64,000 nucleotides of DNA from positions 16,060,501 to 16,124,500 of the forward strand of contig NC_072798.1 in NCBI RefSeq assembly GCF_028583425.1, read 5' to 3'. Below the pieces are notes generated by a model. That model was not told the DNA's origin. It saw nothing but the letters and a program-made list of their open reading frames with translations, and ran no database searches. This document shows, in pieces, positions 23,526 to 35,231 of this stretch. The DNA is from Eublepharis macularius (taxonomy: Eukaryota > Chordata > Lepidosauria > Squamata > Eublepharidae). Position numbers and translations under genes: made by a program. How positions within the stretch are numbered: position 1 is the stretch's first letter; each line of letters opens with the position of its first letter.

Positions 23526-24902
23526 GCAGATTAAAGTAACATTTTGGCCCCAGTTGCTGTGTTAGTATTATTTTCTCTCTTGCTTTTCTTTCCCAGGGTA
23601 TTTTTTAAAATTACTCCTCTTGTCCCCTGAACTTCGGCTTCCTGTATGTCTGTGCACGTGCACATATGTGTGGCTCCAGTTCCCATGGCAAGCATTTTGT
23701 GGTTGCTCCCATTACCCTGTGTCAGAATTCCAAAGGTGTTCACAGGCTCAGAAGATTGAGTCCCCTGATCTAGGCCATGTACCTCAGACCAAATATCCTT
23801 TGTCTTGACTTTATTACTTGTGCCAACTGTTGGAAGGAAAGCAAGTTCATAAATACTTTAATCACAAAAATTGTTTGGCAGAACAAAAATATTTCAGGCC
23901 ATAAATATTCCTACTGATTTTATTATTTTCAACTGGATGGTACAACTTTTTTCTTTCAAAAAAGCCAAAGGTGCAAACTGGTACCAACTGCATCAGGCAT
24001 CAAAACATATTTTTTGCTAACGTACATGTACACAGGGTGCTTACACAAGGCCTTAAGCTAATTGTCTGAAACGTCTCCCCTACTCCATTTAAACATCCAG
24101 CTTACAGTTCTGGATCATTTGAAAGCTTGTCCAGTTTTGTGTTATTTGGCTTGGTCTTAATAAAAGGTACGGCACAGTTTTGGTCTTTGTCTCCGGTGCT
24201 GTGTGCAGGAAATTGACCTCTGTCCCTGGAACTTCTCACCATGCAGGGAAGCGTGGAATGATATAAACTTACCCGAGACTACGAAAGCAGAGCCATTAAA
24301 TGGCAATGCATAATAACTTCACACACTACATAATGCTTTGTTGATACACATTAAACGCTTTTCAACAAGCTGAGTTCTATTCATATCACTCGATAGGAAC
24401 CACTATTTCTGTGCTCCCGTGGCACAGCGTGTTGCTGCCACCTTTTGGCCAGATTGCTGTGGGGAAAAAAACCCCACTTCAAGCACCTACTTCTACACAA
24501 AGTGGGAGGAGATGCTGTATGGTGGGGACCAGGCAGGATTTCGCAGCTCTGATGCTCTTTTTGCCCCAACTACGGGTGATTCACTGCACAACAAAGAGCT
24601 CCATTCACACACTCCCACCCGCCTGCTGAAGCACCTACAGCAATACCAGTCTGATTTTTGCTTCCTTCTTGGTTTGTTGAGGCGGATAGAAATTTTCTTT
24701 CCACAATTGAAGAAGTTGTGGGGTTTGGGGCAGAGAAGGCACCTGAGGCTTAACTGAGATATTGAGGCAAAATAACTCACCAATGGGACTTGCATAGAGC
24801 ATACAATTGAATCTGGGCTACTTCCTGCACAATTCAGCTCCGCCATTCGCCAAGTCCCAGGGGTGAGTTATTTGGCTTTGATTAGCATCATGTCTAAATC
24901 AA
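23526..24902. other. Non-coding, nothing recognised
   Basis: Open frames at 23531-24846 on both strands show no domain, and I found no convincing exon. No identifiable repeat was seen. Confidence 0.4.
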
Positions 24903-25104
24903 GAGCCAAACTACAAGTGACGCCTTACACAGGTTGGACACTAGTTGGCTTCCCTCAAGTTTTGATGGGAAATGTAGGCGTCCTGGCCTTGCAGCTGTAA
25001 TGGAAAGCCAAGCTGTAAAACCAGGGCGCCTACATTTCCCATCAAAACTTGAGGGAAGCCGACTAGTGTCCAACCTGTGTAAGACGTCACTTGTAGTTTG
25101 GCTC
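24903..25104. mobile_element. Long-hairpin palindromic MITE, 202 bp
   Basis: The element is a nearly perfect inverted repeat. The arms of about 90 bases start 'gagccaaactacaagtgacg' and end with its complement. The arms meet near 25000 with only a short non-palindromic centre. I could not define a clear target duplication. Confidence 0.75.
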
Positions 25105-25382
25105 CAAGTGTCATGGTGCAACTATGAAGATCAAGTGGGAGTCCTCCCACACCTATGAGACTTCTAAGCAGAACTAAGACTTTTGAGGCACTGAGAACTG
25201 CAAACTGATAACCTAGCAAGATTGTTCATTGTTAGAGATACTGCTACGGTGACCTCCAACAAATAGGAACTGTCCTGTATGCTAACTTCCTATAGTGTCA
25301 GTGGCTAGAAAGCATTCTCTGTAGCTAGCCCTACACACAGGAATGCTTGGCAGGGTCCTCTGATGAAGTAATCTTGTGAAGA

Positions 25383-25560
25383 GTGCCATCAAGTCATAGC
25401 TGACTTACGGCAATACCTGATGGGGTTTTTAAGGCAAGAGACTAGCAGAGGTGGTTTGCCATTGGCAACCTTGGTCTCAGTTGGAGGTCTCCCATCCAAT
25501 TACTAACCAAGGCCAACCCCACTTAGATTGTGAGACCAATCTATAACTGAACTTAATCTC
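25383..25560 (-). mobile_element. 5S-rRNA-derived SINE with Bov-B-like tail
   Basis: A reverse copy of the family at 17520-17740 and 19730-19925. The tail is 'tgccatcaagtcatagctgac', the body 'cagaggtggtttgccattgg', and the 5S-like part 'ggaggtctcccatccaattactaaccaaggcc'. Confidence 0.75.
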
Positions 25561-27268
25561 TCAGTTTGTCACAAGTGCTGAGAAGGCAAAATGTAATTCT
25601 TGGACCCTTCTGACAATGAGGTGATAGAACAAACAATAATATATGACATAGAGTGCTTTTCCTAAGCAGGCCACGTATTTTTGGTAAGTCTCATAAGATA
25701 GGGCAATTTTATGTCTGTCTTACCTGAAAGAAGCTAAAAGATTGCATACATGCCTAAAGACAACTCAGTGGCTTTATGTTGGAGAAGAAATTTGGATCGG
25801 GACCCTCTCTTCTCAGAGTTCATTCTCTCAACCCACGGCAGCCAGATAACAGGTTTGAAAACCACCCCAGGCCATTGAACAGCAATCAAATTATAGGCCT
25901 TCTGCACTTCTGCCCTAGGTTTGCCAAACATGGCAGGCCAACCAGCAGGAGACTGAGGTGGGGCAGGGACATGAGGGGCAGTCATCTGCAGCAGTGTGAC
26001 ATCAGTTACTTCTGGAAAGACCTGGAAGTGATATCACACCTGTCTAGGAATCAAAAGAAACTCTGTGGTAAAACCAGTTTCCAGTGATTCCTAGAGATGA
26101 TATGCTCTTGGGCTGATGGCCATTTTTTATTTTTCTTCCACTACCACTCTGAGAAGAAGTGGAAAACAAGACCTTGGGGCAGGGGATCCCCCACCAGTGG
26201 TCTGGCAACCCTGAACACACAACGTGAGAGTGTGAACCATCTTCAAGTTTAGGAACCTAATGCCCCTAAGACAGGCCAACTCAGCCGTGACTGCTAAAGC
26301 ATCACACTCATCACACATCTCTCTCATATTCGATTTTAAATTAGAAGCACAGGCCAGACTTTTTATTACATTTCAATTTAAAGGAAACTCAGCAGAAAAT
26401 CATCCTATGCCTGAAAAGGATGGATACAATTTAAGACAAATGTGTTTTACTATTGGAAGGTTGTTCAAAATGCTGCAGATTTTTACCATATGTGGTGGTT
26501 TTGTCCAGACGCTTCAGAATACATGGATATGGTTAAAGATGTGATTTATTAAATAACCTTGTAGGGTTCAGGAAGGAACTGAAACAAATTAGGTATGTTT
26601 CCAGGTATGAATGTAGATTAACGATTATTCATGCTGAATTTACTGGTGGTAACAAAGATTGCGTACCTCAGAAACTGAAAAAACAAAATGTGGTATGGGG
26701 ACAAGAGGCATATTTGGCACAAGTCTGTTCCGTAGCAAAAACAGAGCACATACTTAAGTAGCTACTGTGGTACAGTGGTTAGAGTGTCCAGCTAGGGTCT
26801 TAGAGATCCAAGTTCAAATCTTCAAAGGAAGCTTGCTGGGTAACACTGGGCCAATATTCTAAGATGCAAAATGTTGGAAAAGTTAATGTAGCCAGATTCT
26901 ACTACACATTGTCTACATTCAGACATTACAAGCAGTGCCATTTAAATTCTGACCAAATGCCAACGTATTGTCTCTGTGCTTTATTTATTAGCATATTTAT
27001 ATCCCAGCTTTCCACTTGGCTCAAAGTGATTTGTATATTTGCCCTCTCTGCTTCCTCCAGTACGCAGAACTTGCTTAAACACTCCTCAGCTCGATCAAAG
27101 TTAAATGCACCAAGACATCCAAATGCAAATGCCTTGGTGAATTGGAAGTTGTTTACTCCATGTAAATTAGGATTCTGAATTGGGGATAAAGCGAGGTTTG
27201 TAATCCCAGTTTATGTGGAGTAAACAAATCACAATTCACCATCAAATTACTTACTTAAATGATAGTAC
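25561..27268. other. Intergenic DNA with a possible L1 relic and SINE fragment
   Basis: About 26340-26560, translated forward, gives a broken stretch reminiscent of an L1 ORF2 C-terminus (a 'WWFCPDA'-like segment when a frame change is allowed). About 26761-26860 has a tRNA-like head, 'gtacagtggttagag', with a B-box-like 'agttcaaatc'. Both calls are weak. No host exon is seen. Confidence 0.3.
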
Positions 27269-27527
27269 CAGGGCTTTTTTTCTGGGAAAATAGGTGGTGG
27301 AACTCAGTGGGTTGCCCTTGGAGAAAATGGTCACATGGCTGGTGGCCCTGCCCCCTGATCTCCAGACAGAGGGGATTTAGATTGCCCTCCGCGCCACTCA
27401 GTGGCGCGGAGGGCAATCTAAGCTCCCCTCTGTCTGGAGATCAGGGGGCTGGGTCACCAGCCATGTGACCATTTTCAAGAGGTTCCGGAACTCCGTTCCC
27501 CCGCGTTCCTGCTGAAAAAAAGCCCTG
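27269..27527. mobile_element. Palindromic hAT-like MITE, 259 bp
   Basis: The termini are 'cagggctttttttctg' and 'aaaaaaagccctg'. The central part is an almost perfect palindrome around 'ccgcgccactcagtggcgcgg'. The flanking 8-mers, 27261-27268 and 27528-27535, differ at one position. Part of the copy at 21821 represents one arm of this structure. Confidence 0.88.
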
Positions 27528-27584
27528 GATAGTATTCATTTAACCAATAGGTTTTGAATAGTGCTGCACTAGAATCCACATAAA

Positions 27585-27955
27585 GCAGGATTAAAAAACA
27601 AAATCAGAATGCCTTCGTGCACCAGGGCACCTTGGTGAAATAAACAGAATCGACAACCCACTAATTCTTAACACCAGTGATATTCTTAATGTGTGCATGC
27701 CTAATTCTAAGGGCACAAAATATAACTTTACCAAAAACAGGGTGCCACACCTGTCTATACCAGCCAAAAGATGTAACCGATGAAAATCATATGAGCAACG
27801 AGGAAACCTGCTCAATACAGGCAGTGTAAATTTAGCTCTTATAGATGAATACAAGCCTCAATTAAATACAATATGAGGTAAAGTTTCGATTACAGCTCTA
27901 TCACAAGAGCATCCCATCAAATCTTTTTCTACTCGCTATATGAATTTTTTTTTTT
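27585..27955 (-). pseudogene. Possible LINE C-terminal relic
   Basis: Minus-strand translation gives a stop-interrupted stretch with a Cys/His pattern ('CSCDRAVIETLPHIVF') followed by 'RAKFTLPVLSRFP'. It resembles the cysteine-rich tail after the RT domain in some non-LTR retrotransposons. The clade cannot be named from this piece. Confidence 0.3.
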
Positions 27956-30185
27956 TGCAGCAGTCATCAAATTAAAACTTGATCAAGGCAGGACGGACGT
28001 GCAGGAGGAGAGATATGTATAAGCATAAGCACAGCAAGGAACTATGTCTGCTCCTTAGAGTTTAGCTCTTGCTTATCATGTATGCATTGCTAACCTGGCA
28101 ACATGTAAGGTTGAGTCTATGACTCCCTTCCATCAAGTCTCTCTGAACTAGAACAAATCTGTCAAAACAAGAGCTGGCAGAAGAGTTGTGGAATCCAACC
28201 GACATTTAGTATCCTGCAAAATGTTATCTGTCATTGTTATGTTTTGCCCTGTAAATATTTCTGTGCTTTATATCTGCTAATTAACGGTGTTTTTTGAAAG
28301 TACATTTGCTAGGGTTTAAAATGCTAGATTCTAAAAGAAGAAAAAGAGGGGCTGGATGGGTGAGTGAAGTGTGTCTTGACTGGATGGTAGCGGTACCCTA
28401 AGGGGGCAGAGTAAAGTGCAGTTTAGTCAGAGATGTTCTGAGGGAAAGTTTAGAGAAAGGGTAAGAAATAGAGGAAGAGCCAGGCACTGAAAACTGAGGG
28501 AAGCTTGTGTGTTCTTTTTTGTGGCTGATATTGTGTCACCTACGGGAATTAAGCCTTAGGGGCTAGATCTGTTTAGAAAATATAAAGAAAACCTGTCCCT
28601 ATCTTGCAATTAGGAATCTATCAGTCTCACTGAAACCATTACACTTACAGACTTCTAAAACAAACAAACAAACCTACATTTAAGTAAAATATCTTTATAT
28701 CCAGAATACAGGATCCTTTTTTACTTCACAGCCACCCCCATGCTCTGAGGGTTCTGCAACTAACAGTGTAATCCTAAGAAGTTACTCCCGTCTAATCCTA
28801 TTGAAATCAATGGGTTTAGACTGGAATAACGCTTCTTATGATTGCACTGTAAAGCCTTCTTATACTGCAGGTCAAATCAAGAGAGGACTAAGGCAACAGC
28901 CTTTGGTGGCAAGAAAGGCAGGGAGGCAGAATAATAGTCTCATAAAGGGAGCAAAATGCCACAGTTACCATTAGAAATATGCATTATGTTTTAAGAAGAT
29001 CATTTTGATACCAAGTCTGTTTAGGTACATGGTTGAAATCCCCGAGTGCTCTCAAGTATCATTTCATATGTCAATTTATTCACAAAGCAGATTCTGGTTA
29101 ATAAGAATGTACAAAAATAGTCAAACAAAAACATTATTCGCACGGGTGTTAAGTTGTACAGAGAGCATAGGGAAGGGTGGGGTGTAGCGAAGCAGACACT
29201 GTAATTTGCCGTTTGTCCATAGCTGCAGACAAGGGAGAAGATACAGAAGGGACTATGGCGGCTTGTGAACAAAACTGAAAGGGGGAAGTTGTCCTAACAA
29301 CAGAAAATTAAGGTACAAAATTAGGTCAATGTAATATGCAAAGTCCTCATGTACAGGATTAATTAAAAATGTCACATGAAATCAAAAAATGTTCATTAAA
29401 AATGTTTAAAAAGTAAGCTTGGAAAGCCCACACAATTCAATGAAGACAGGAAACTGAATCTTGATCAGGGGGCTAAATTATGTGAATGCCAGCAGTTCAT
29501 ATAAATACTCTGTACGCTGGTATGTGATTAAACTCAACTGGAATAGCAATCCAGCAGTTTCTCAGAGCTGGATATGCTATCAAGCTGCTCACGTGACCAA
29601 TTTAAAAAAAAAAAATCTGAGCGAGCTAGCCAATGCCATTTTTGTACTTTAAATCTTTGATTCTAATGTTACTGGTGTTTTTCCAGTGTGGCATCTTGTG
29701 AGAAAGAAGATCTGAATGACAGATGTTGCAGATGTGAGTCCAGATGGGTCAAAAGGTGGAACCAGACAGAGAGGTCAAAGGATGGAACCAAGGGGCTCAA
29801 AATGACACGGTCCCATTTAAGAACTGCTATTCCATTTCGTGGGACTTCTATTACAAGTCCCACGAAACCCACCCCTGCCCCCATGCATTAAAAAACAGAC
29901 CTACCTACCATAATCCATCTTCTTATTCTGCCACAAACACAAAGCAAGAACTGCAGGAACATATAACTCAGTTAAAAACATGTGCTTCGGTACTTTGCAT
30001 ATGCATTGACGCAACATGCTATTAAGGCAATAAGCATTTAAGGACACATTCTAGAACACAGTTCCTCCATTTTACAATGAAAAAACTGAAGTCAAAAGTG
30101 TTTGGGGCAATTCATAGCAAAGAATGCAAAAACGAATGCAGAGCACTCATGAAAGTAAGCCATGCCAGAGTACAATACCTGAATC
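27956..30185. other. Non-coding, no gene recognised
   Basis: No exon-like or RNA-like segment was found in this 2.2-kb stretch. It looks mostly unique. Confidence 0.4.
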
Positions 30186-30619
30186 CAGGGGTCATTTCGT
30201 AGAAAAAGAGCTGGAGGAACTCATTAGCCTAACTCATTAGCATATGCCATGTCCCTTGACATCACCAGTAGTGTGTTATTAGCATAACTGATTTGCATAT
30301 GCCACACCCCCTGACATCACCTATCCTGGAGTTTTGGACCCAATCCTGGCCATTCAGGGCTGAAATTGGGCTCAAAATGGCAAAAAGGGGCTGAAAATGG
30401 CTGAAAAGGGGCCCCAAATGGTCAGGATCGGGCTGCTGCTGAGTGGGAGAGTGATCCACCACCTGTCAGAGGCCCAATCTGGGCCATTTTGGCCCCAATC
30501 CAGGCTGAAACGGGCCCAAAATGGCCGAGAGTCAGGTGGGCAGCGCCACCTAACATGTGACCTCTTGGGGGAACTGCCGGAATTGCGTTCCTGTGTGTTC
30601 CCCCTCGAAATGAGCCCTG
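30186..30619. mobile_element. hAT-like MITE, 434 bp, perfect 8-bp target duplication
   Basis: The termini are 'caggggtcatttcgtagaaa' and 'cgaaatgagccctg'. The 8-mer 'cctgaatc' flanks both sides (30178-30185 and 30620-30627). The interior contains inverted GGCCCAAAATGGCC-like segments. Fragments of the same family lie at 1-29 and about 10710-10750. Confidence 0.88.
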
Positions 30620-31036
30620 CCTGAATCCATAACAGAGTAATGATAACCATGCAAAGTAGCAGGTCATTTTAAAAACCACAGAACAAGTGAAAGATACAAC
30701 GTAGAGAATTCAAAGCCATGTGGACAGACACATTCTTTCTCACTCACAAACATTATCCCTATCCATGACTGCTTTGTAGGTTATTTCTGGCAACTGGCCT
30801 TGGCACTTCATGCCAAAGGGCAGGCCTGACTATGCTGCCAACTACTCTATCCAGGAAGGGTGGCAGGCAGGAAGAAAAAGAGACAGGGAAGGGGGAAGCT
30901 AGCAAAGAGGGAATAACCAAGGGGGGCATAGGAGTGGCAAGAGAGGGGGAAACAAGAAGAAAAATATCAAGGGGTGTTTTTAGATTATGATCTCCTTCCC
31001 TAAAGCCACTCCAAAATCGGCAGAACCCCCAGCCTA
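30620..31036. other. Non-coding, nothing recognised
   Basis: Purine-rich from about 30840 to 30970. No feature was identified. Confidence 0.4.
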
Positions 31037-31250
31037 GGGTTGTCAGCCTCCAGGTGGTGGCTGGTGATCTCCCAGAATTACAACTGATCTCCAGGTGACA
31101 GAGATCAGTTCCCCTGGAGAAAATGGCTGCTTTTGATGGACTCTGGGATTATGCAATTCGGAGTTCTGTCTCAACCCCCAAACTTGCCCTCTCCAGGCTT
31201 CACCCCCCCCCAAATCTCCAGGAATTTCCCAACCTGGACCTGGTAACCCT
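31037..31250 (+). mobile_element. Dispersed repeat, family C
   Basis: A well-preserved copy runs from 'gttgtcagcctccaggtggtggctggtgatctcc', through 'gagatcagttcccctggagaaaatggctgc', to 'cccaacctggacctggtaaccct'. Confidence 0.7.
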
Positions 31251-34200
31251 ACCCCATCCAACATCTCTATCCCAGCTCTCCCCCACACCCCATAAAAGCA
31301 CAATAGTGAGCCACACCCATGCAATAAAACTGCTTTTGTGAGGTGCCTTCTTGAGACAGTTGGGCTGTTTTTGGTTGCCCTGGAAACAGCAGGGACGCCT
31401 TATTGGCCATGTTTTTTAAAGAGGCCTGGTGAAGATATGGCCCCCTCAAGGGGAGTGGCTCCCTTAAACAATTTAAACAGCACTAGAGGCGTTTTAAAAT
31501 TCAAAAAATAACAAAACATTTTATTGAACATAGATGGGAAAGGTCAGGGTTGAAAATTTCTGAGGTAACTCAACATAGATAAGTCTGAGGTAAAATCAGT
31601 ACATGCACCAACTTATGTTTCAGACTAATGCGTTTCTTAAGCTCTTCACAGTTACTTAAATCTTTTTATGTTGAGAGGCTTTTGTTCTAGTGTTTCCTCA
31701 AACACTCTAGTACACTTTTGAGGATTCTTTTACTCTTTTTGGTTTCCAAACTGGTTGCAACACCAGTACTCGTCTTGGGTTTTTAACTGACCCTTCAGAT
31801 CTCCAAAGGCAGTTTCTAACCACACCAGAACCAGGGATCTCTTCACTCTTTAGAGTTAACTCCTTGTTTGACTAGGTAGGGAAATTCTCCTCTCACTAGA
31901 TCTATTCCCTTTCTTTGGCCCGAATGGGAGTCTGCGTGTACTTCCCAAACTTCCTTGCCAACATCCCCCCTGCTCTCAGTCAGGGGTGAATCTCAAAACT
32001 GTCAGTCCTCAACTCCTCTCAGCTAGGCCTGAAACCAGATTCCCCTCTCCCCAGCATCCATTTCAGAAGTCTTTCTCTCTTCAGCTCATGCTACTCAAAG
32101 CTGTTTCTGTGAAGCATTAACCCTTCCCAGTCCTTCAGCTGTTTGTACACTTCTAAGCTTTTAAAAAGTGCAGTCCATCATAGAAGACGAGGAAAACCTG
32201 GCTGGGGAGAGCCTTCCTGGTGTACATTGAAAACTTTTTTCCAGCAGCCAGGCTCAGGTTGGAAAATCTGCCTTGGCTCTTCAGTTACAGGCTATGCCTC
32301 CCCCCTCCCTCCCATCCACCTTTTTAAAAGTCCCAAAAGATAAGCAGTCCAACAGCATCTTCGCTGATGCTTAACTCAAAATCAACAAAAGGTGGCATGT
32401 AGGGGAAGATTTAAGCAGGTAGCTTAAAATGTGAACGGGGGAGGGGGTTAGCTAATATAGGGTGTAAAGGTCTTCAGTAACTTGGCCCTAGTTTTCCAGT
32501 TCCTGGGGGTGATGGTGGTAGTAAATCTGAGTCTGGGCCACAACACTTCAAACTGGGCGCAGATACAAATAAATGCTCCTTGGTATATAATGAATTCCCT
32601 CCATGTAGAAATCTAATTGTCAGGGAAGCTCTTTCTTTAGCCTAGTGACACACTGTGGTTCTTGCAGGGGGAATTTCCCCTTCCTAAGAGGAACAGCTCA
32701 AACACACATTTAACCACTTTAGCGCATAGTGAGGCCCACTTTAAATGAGACACTAGCCAGACAAAGAGGTTGCATCCAGACTGAATTTTCCATAACCAGA
32801 ACTGAACTTTCCTGTCTCCCCCCTCCTACTGCGGCCCACTAATCACAAAATGCTGTTTCTGGTGGACAGATGTACCTGAGGAACACTACAAAGGAGATCA
32901 TTAGCCAGAAGAGATAAGTGGTGGAACCTGCCAACCTAACCTGGATCCAGCCCAAAGATGCTGGTCATGCAACATTGCATGGGTTTAGCACGTCTTTTAA
33001 AATGTGTTGCAGTCCATGCCAATCAGCTAGGCAAGAAGGGGAAATAACTTCCCTAAATGCTGCCTCTCCTCCCTTTAGGCTGAGAAATAATTTCACTCCT
33101 GCTTTCCGGACAGTAAAATTTCCCAATTTAGAGAGTAGCATTTAAAAAAAAAAAAAAACTTAGCAAGCTCTCCTCCAAAGTTCCCTACAGAAACACCTTT
33201 TCTTGGTTTACAAGATTTGAGATGATTCATGAAAAATGTTCAGCAGCAACATATGAAAGTTAGCTGAGCTTCTAAAGATGAGTCAATAGCTGTTACCATC
33301 TTTCGAGAGCAAAAGATAAATTTTGGTTATTACTTCCCTTATGACAGTGGGGGTTTCCAGCCACTTCCTATCATTGCTGCCAATTCTGATTAAGTTAATT
33401 CCATGGTGACTACTTCACTTACTTAGAAAGACTCCATGTGCTTCACTCGCTGTAATTTTAAGACACTTAATGCTGGAATTTACTATGGCATCACTCCTCG
33501 AAAAATCAGAGAGCATTTTGCTGGCTCAGGAGAACAGAAATAGATGCTCCTTGAATTTAATGGCCTTATGAACTCCCAGAATTTAATGGCCTTATGAACA
33601 CATTTAAAGAGTTTTTTCCAGCCTCACATTAACTGCTACATTCCTATGATGTCACATTCATGTGGAAAAAGTTGGTTGTGTGAATACATTTGAAAGTAGA
33701 CGAGCCTTACTAGCTCTTACACAACATGTTGGGAAATTCTAAAGATCCTAATGGCTGTGAAGTGGGTGGTAAGGATCAACCAGACCAAAAAAAAAATCAA
33801 CTGTGAATATTAAAAGGTATTATTTTAGTATATTTTTTAGTTTGCCCGTTCTCCGAAGAGCTGTGAAGCATGCCTGATACTCTCCCCTCCTCATTTTTAT
33901 CCTCACAACAACCCTGGGAAGTAGGCTGAAAAGAGAACGATGGTCCAAGGTCCCTTAGCGACATGCTTTCCCAATATATTAAAATCCCATGTACCTCTTT
34001 AATGAAGTGATTTTCTTGCTTTAAAAACAACTGAATTCAACACTCTGCTTCCACACAAAATATAAACAATAAATATTCCTTGCAGAAACCATTTAACTTG
34101 AATCAAATGCAGACATATAATTGAAATGAACAGCTAGTAACAGGGTATCGTAAAGCAAATAAAACTGTACAAGCAGAACACTCCATTTAAAAACCCCATT

Positions 34201-34581
34201 TTCAGAGGCCAGCTTATGTATTTGCCAGTGTGTTCCTCTAACAGCCATTTCCAGAATATAATCTGTCTGGATTCAATTCAAAAATTGAAAAAAATATACT
34301 GTTCCTCTGAAAACAGACCTGATGGGGTTTCCCATCTAAAGTTTCTTACAAACCATAGTTCACACATTTGTACAATTCAAGACTACACATTTCCAGCACC
34401 ATTTTTATGAAATAGAAAATTTCTGTATTTATTCTATGTGTCTCTTCTTTGTTAGGCAAGACTACAATATCTTGAATTTTTTTTTAATATTGCATTGGTA
34501 CAAGTCCCAGTAGGATTCAGACACAGTACAGTATGGAGAACTATACTTTAATGGACTTCCATCAATGCATAGCAAGAACTA
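31251..34581. other. Non-coding stretch left of the first DIRS element
   Basis: About 33835-33960 is a CR1-like tail fragment. The rest shows no gene, RNA or intact repeat that I recognise. The region is AT-rich from about 33790 onward. Confidence 0.4.
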
Positions 34582-34648
34582 GAAAACAGGGTTAACATAC
34601 CTGTAACTTATGTTCATCGAGTTCTTCTGTGCTGACACACATGGGGAC

Positions 34649-34660
34649 TGCGCAGGCGCA
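34649..34660. promoter_or_regulatory. NRF1-like palindrome in the left ITR of element 1
   Basis: TGCGCAGGCGCA differs little from the NRF1 consensus (YGCGCAYGCGCR). The mirror site in the right ITR is 40636-40647. NRF1 motifs are typical of TATA-less CpG promoters. Binding is inferred. Confidence 0.45.
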
Positions 34661-34751
34661 GGCCAGCCGCCGGAGAATTTTCTAGAGCTTCCAAGGCTCC
34701 GAAGGGGCCGTTTGTCGCACGCCTCAGTGACCGTCTTCCTGCCCAAACGGT

Positions 34752-34757
34752 CACGTG
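34752..34757. promoter_or_regulatory. Palindromic E-box in the left ITR of element 1
   Basis: CACGTG sits within GGTCACGTGATC, resembling USF/TFE-class sites. The right ITR keeps it at 40539-40544. Function is inferred. Confidence 0.4.
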
Positions 34758-34908
34758 ATCCTACAGCGACCAACGGCCCCTTCCCTCAGTTCTCCTTTGC
34801 CGCCGCTTGACCAAAACACTTCAGCCATAACACCTTAAAAACACCAATATCCGTTACAGCCATCACAGTATTGTGCATTGGAGTTCACAGCGGGGTAGGA
34901 GGGAGGGT

Positions 34909-35002
34909 TGTGTGTCAGCACAGAAGAACTCGATGAACATAAGTTACAGGTATGTTAACCCTGTTTTCATCTTCGTTCTTCTGTGCCTCCACACATGGGA
35001 GT
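34909..35002 (+). repeat. Internal complementary region of DIRS element 1
   Basis: The left half (to about 34967) is the exact reverse complement of the left terminus. The right half ('catcttcgttcttctgtgcctcc', and on to the cacatggg) is the reverse complement of the right terminus. The halves meet at TTC, the complement of the GAA shared by the ends. In DIRS elements this region is thought to template closure of the circular DNA intermediate. Confidence 0.9.
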
Positions 35003-35231
35003 GTACCAAGCTTCACACAATAAGGAAGGCGGGGGTGAAGTCCAACACAATTTTATTGAACAAACAAGAACAACAATAAATAGATATGCATATATACATC
35101 TATGTAACAAACTGTGTAAGGACACATAAATATTCAATATTTACATATATACACACCCCCAGGTACATATATACACACTTTCACTCAAGGGTACCCAGCA
35201 GGTACGCCAAGAAAGTCATTCCAAAACTCCC

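Larger units (their letters stand above)
34612..34809 (+). repeat. Left inverted terminal repeat of DIRS element 1
   Basis: About 195 bases are nearly identical to the reverse complement of 40490-40684, with only a few substitutions. The outer 30 bases (34582-34611) are a left-only extension that is also found in the internal complementary region. The repeat is CpG-rich and holds 'TGCGCAGGCGCA' and 'GGTCACGTGATC'. Confidence 0.9.
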
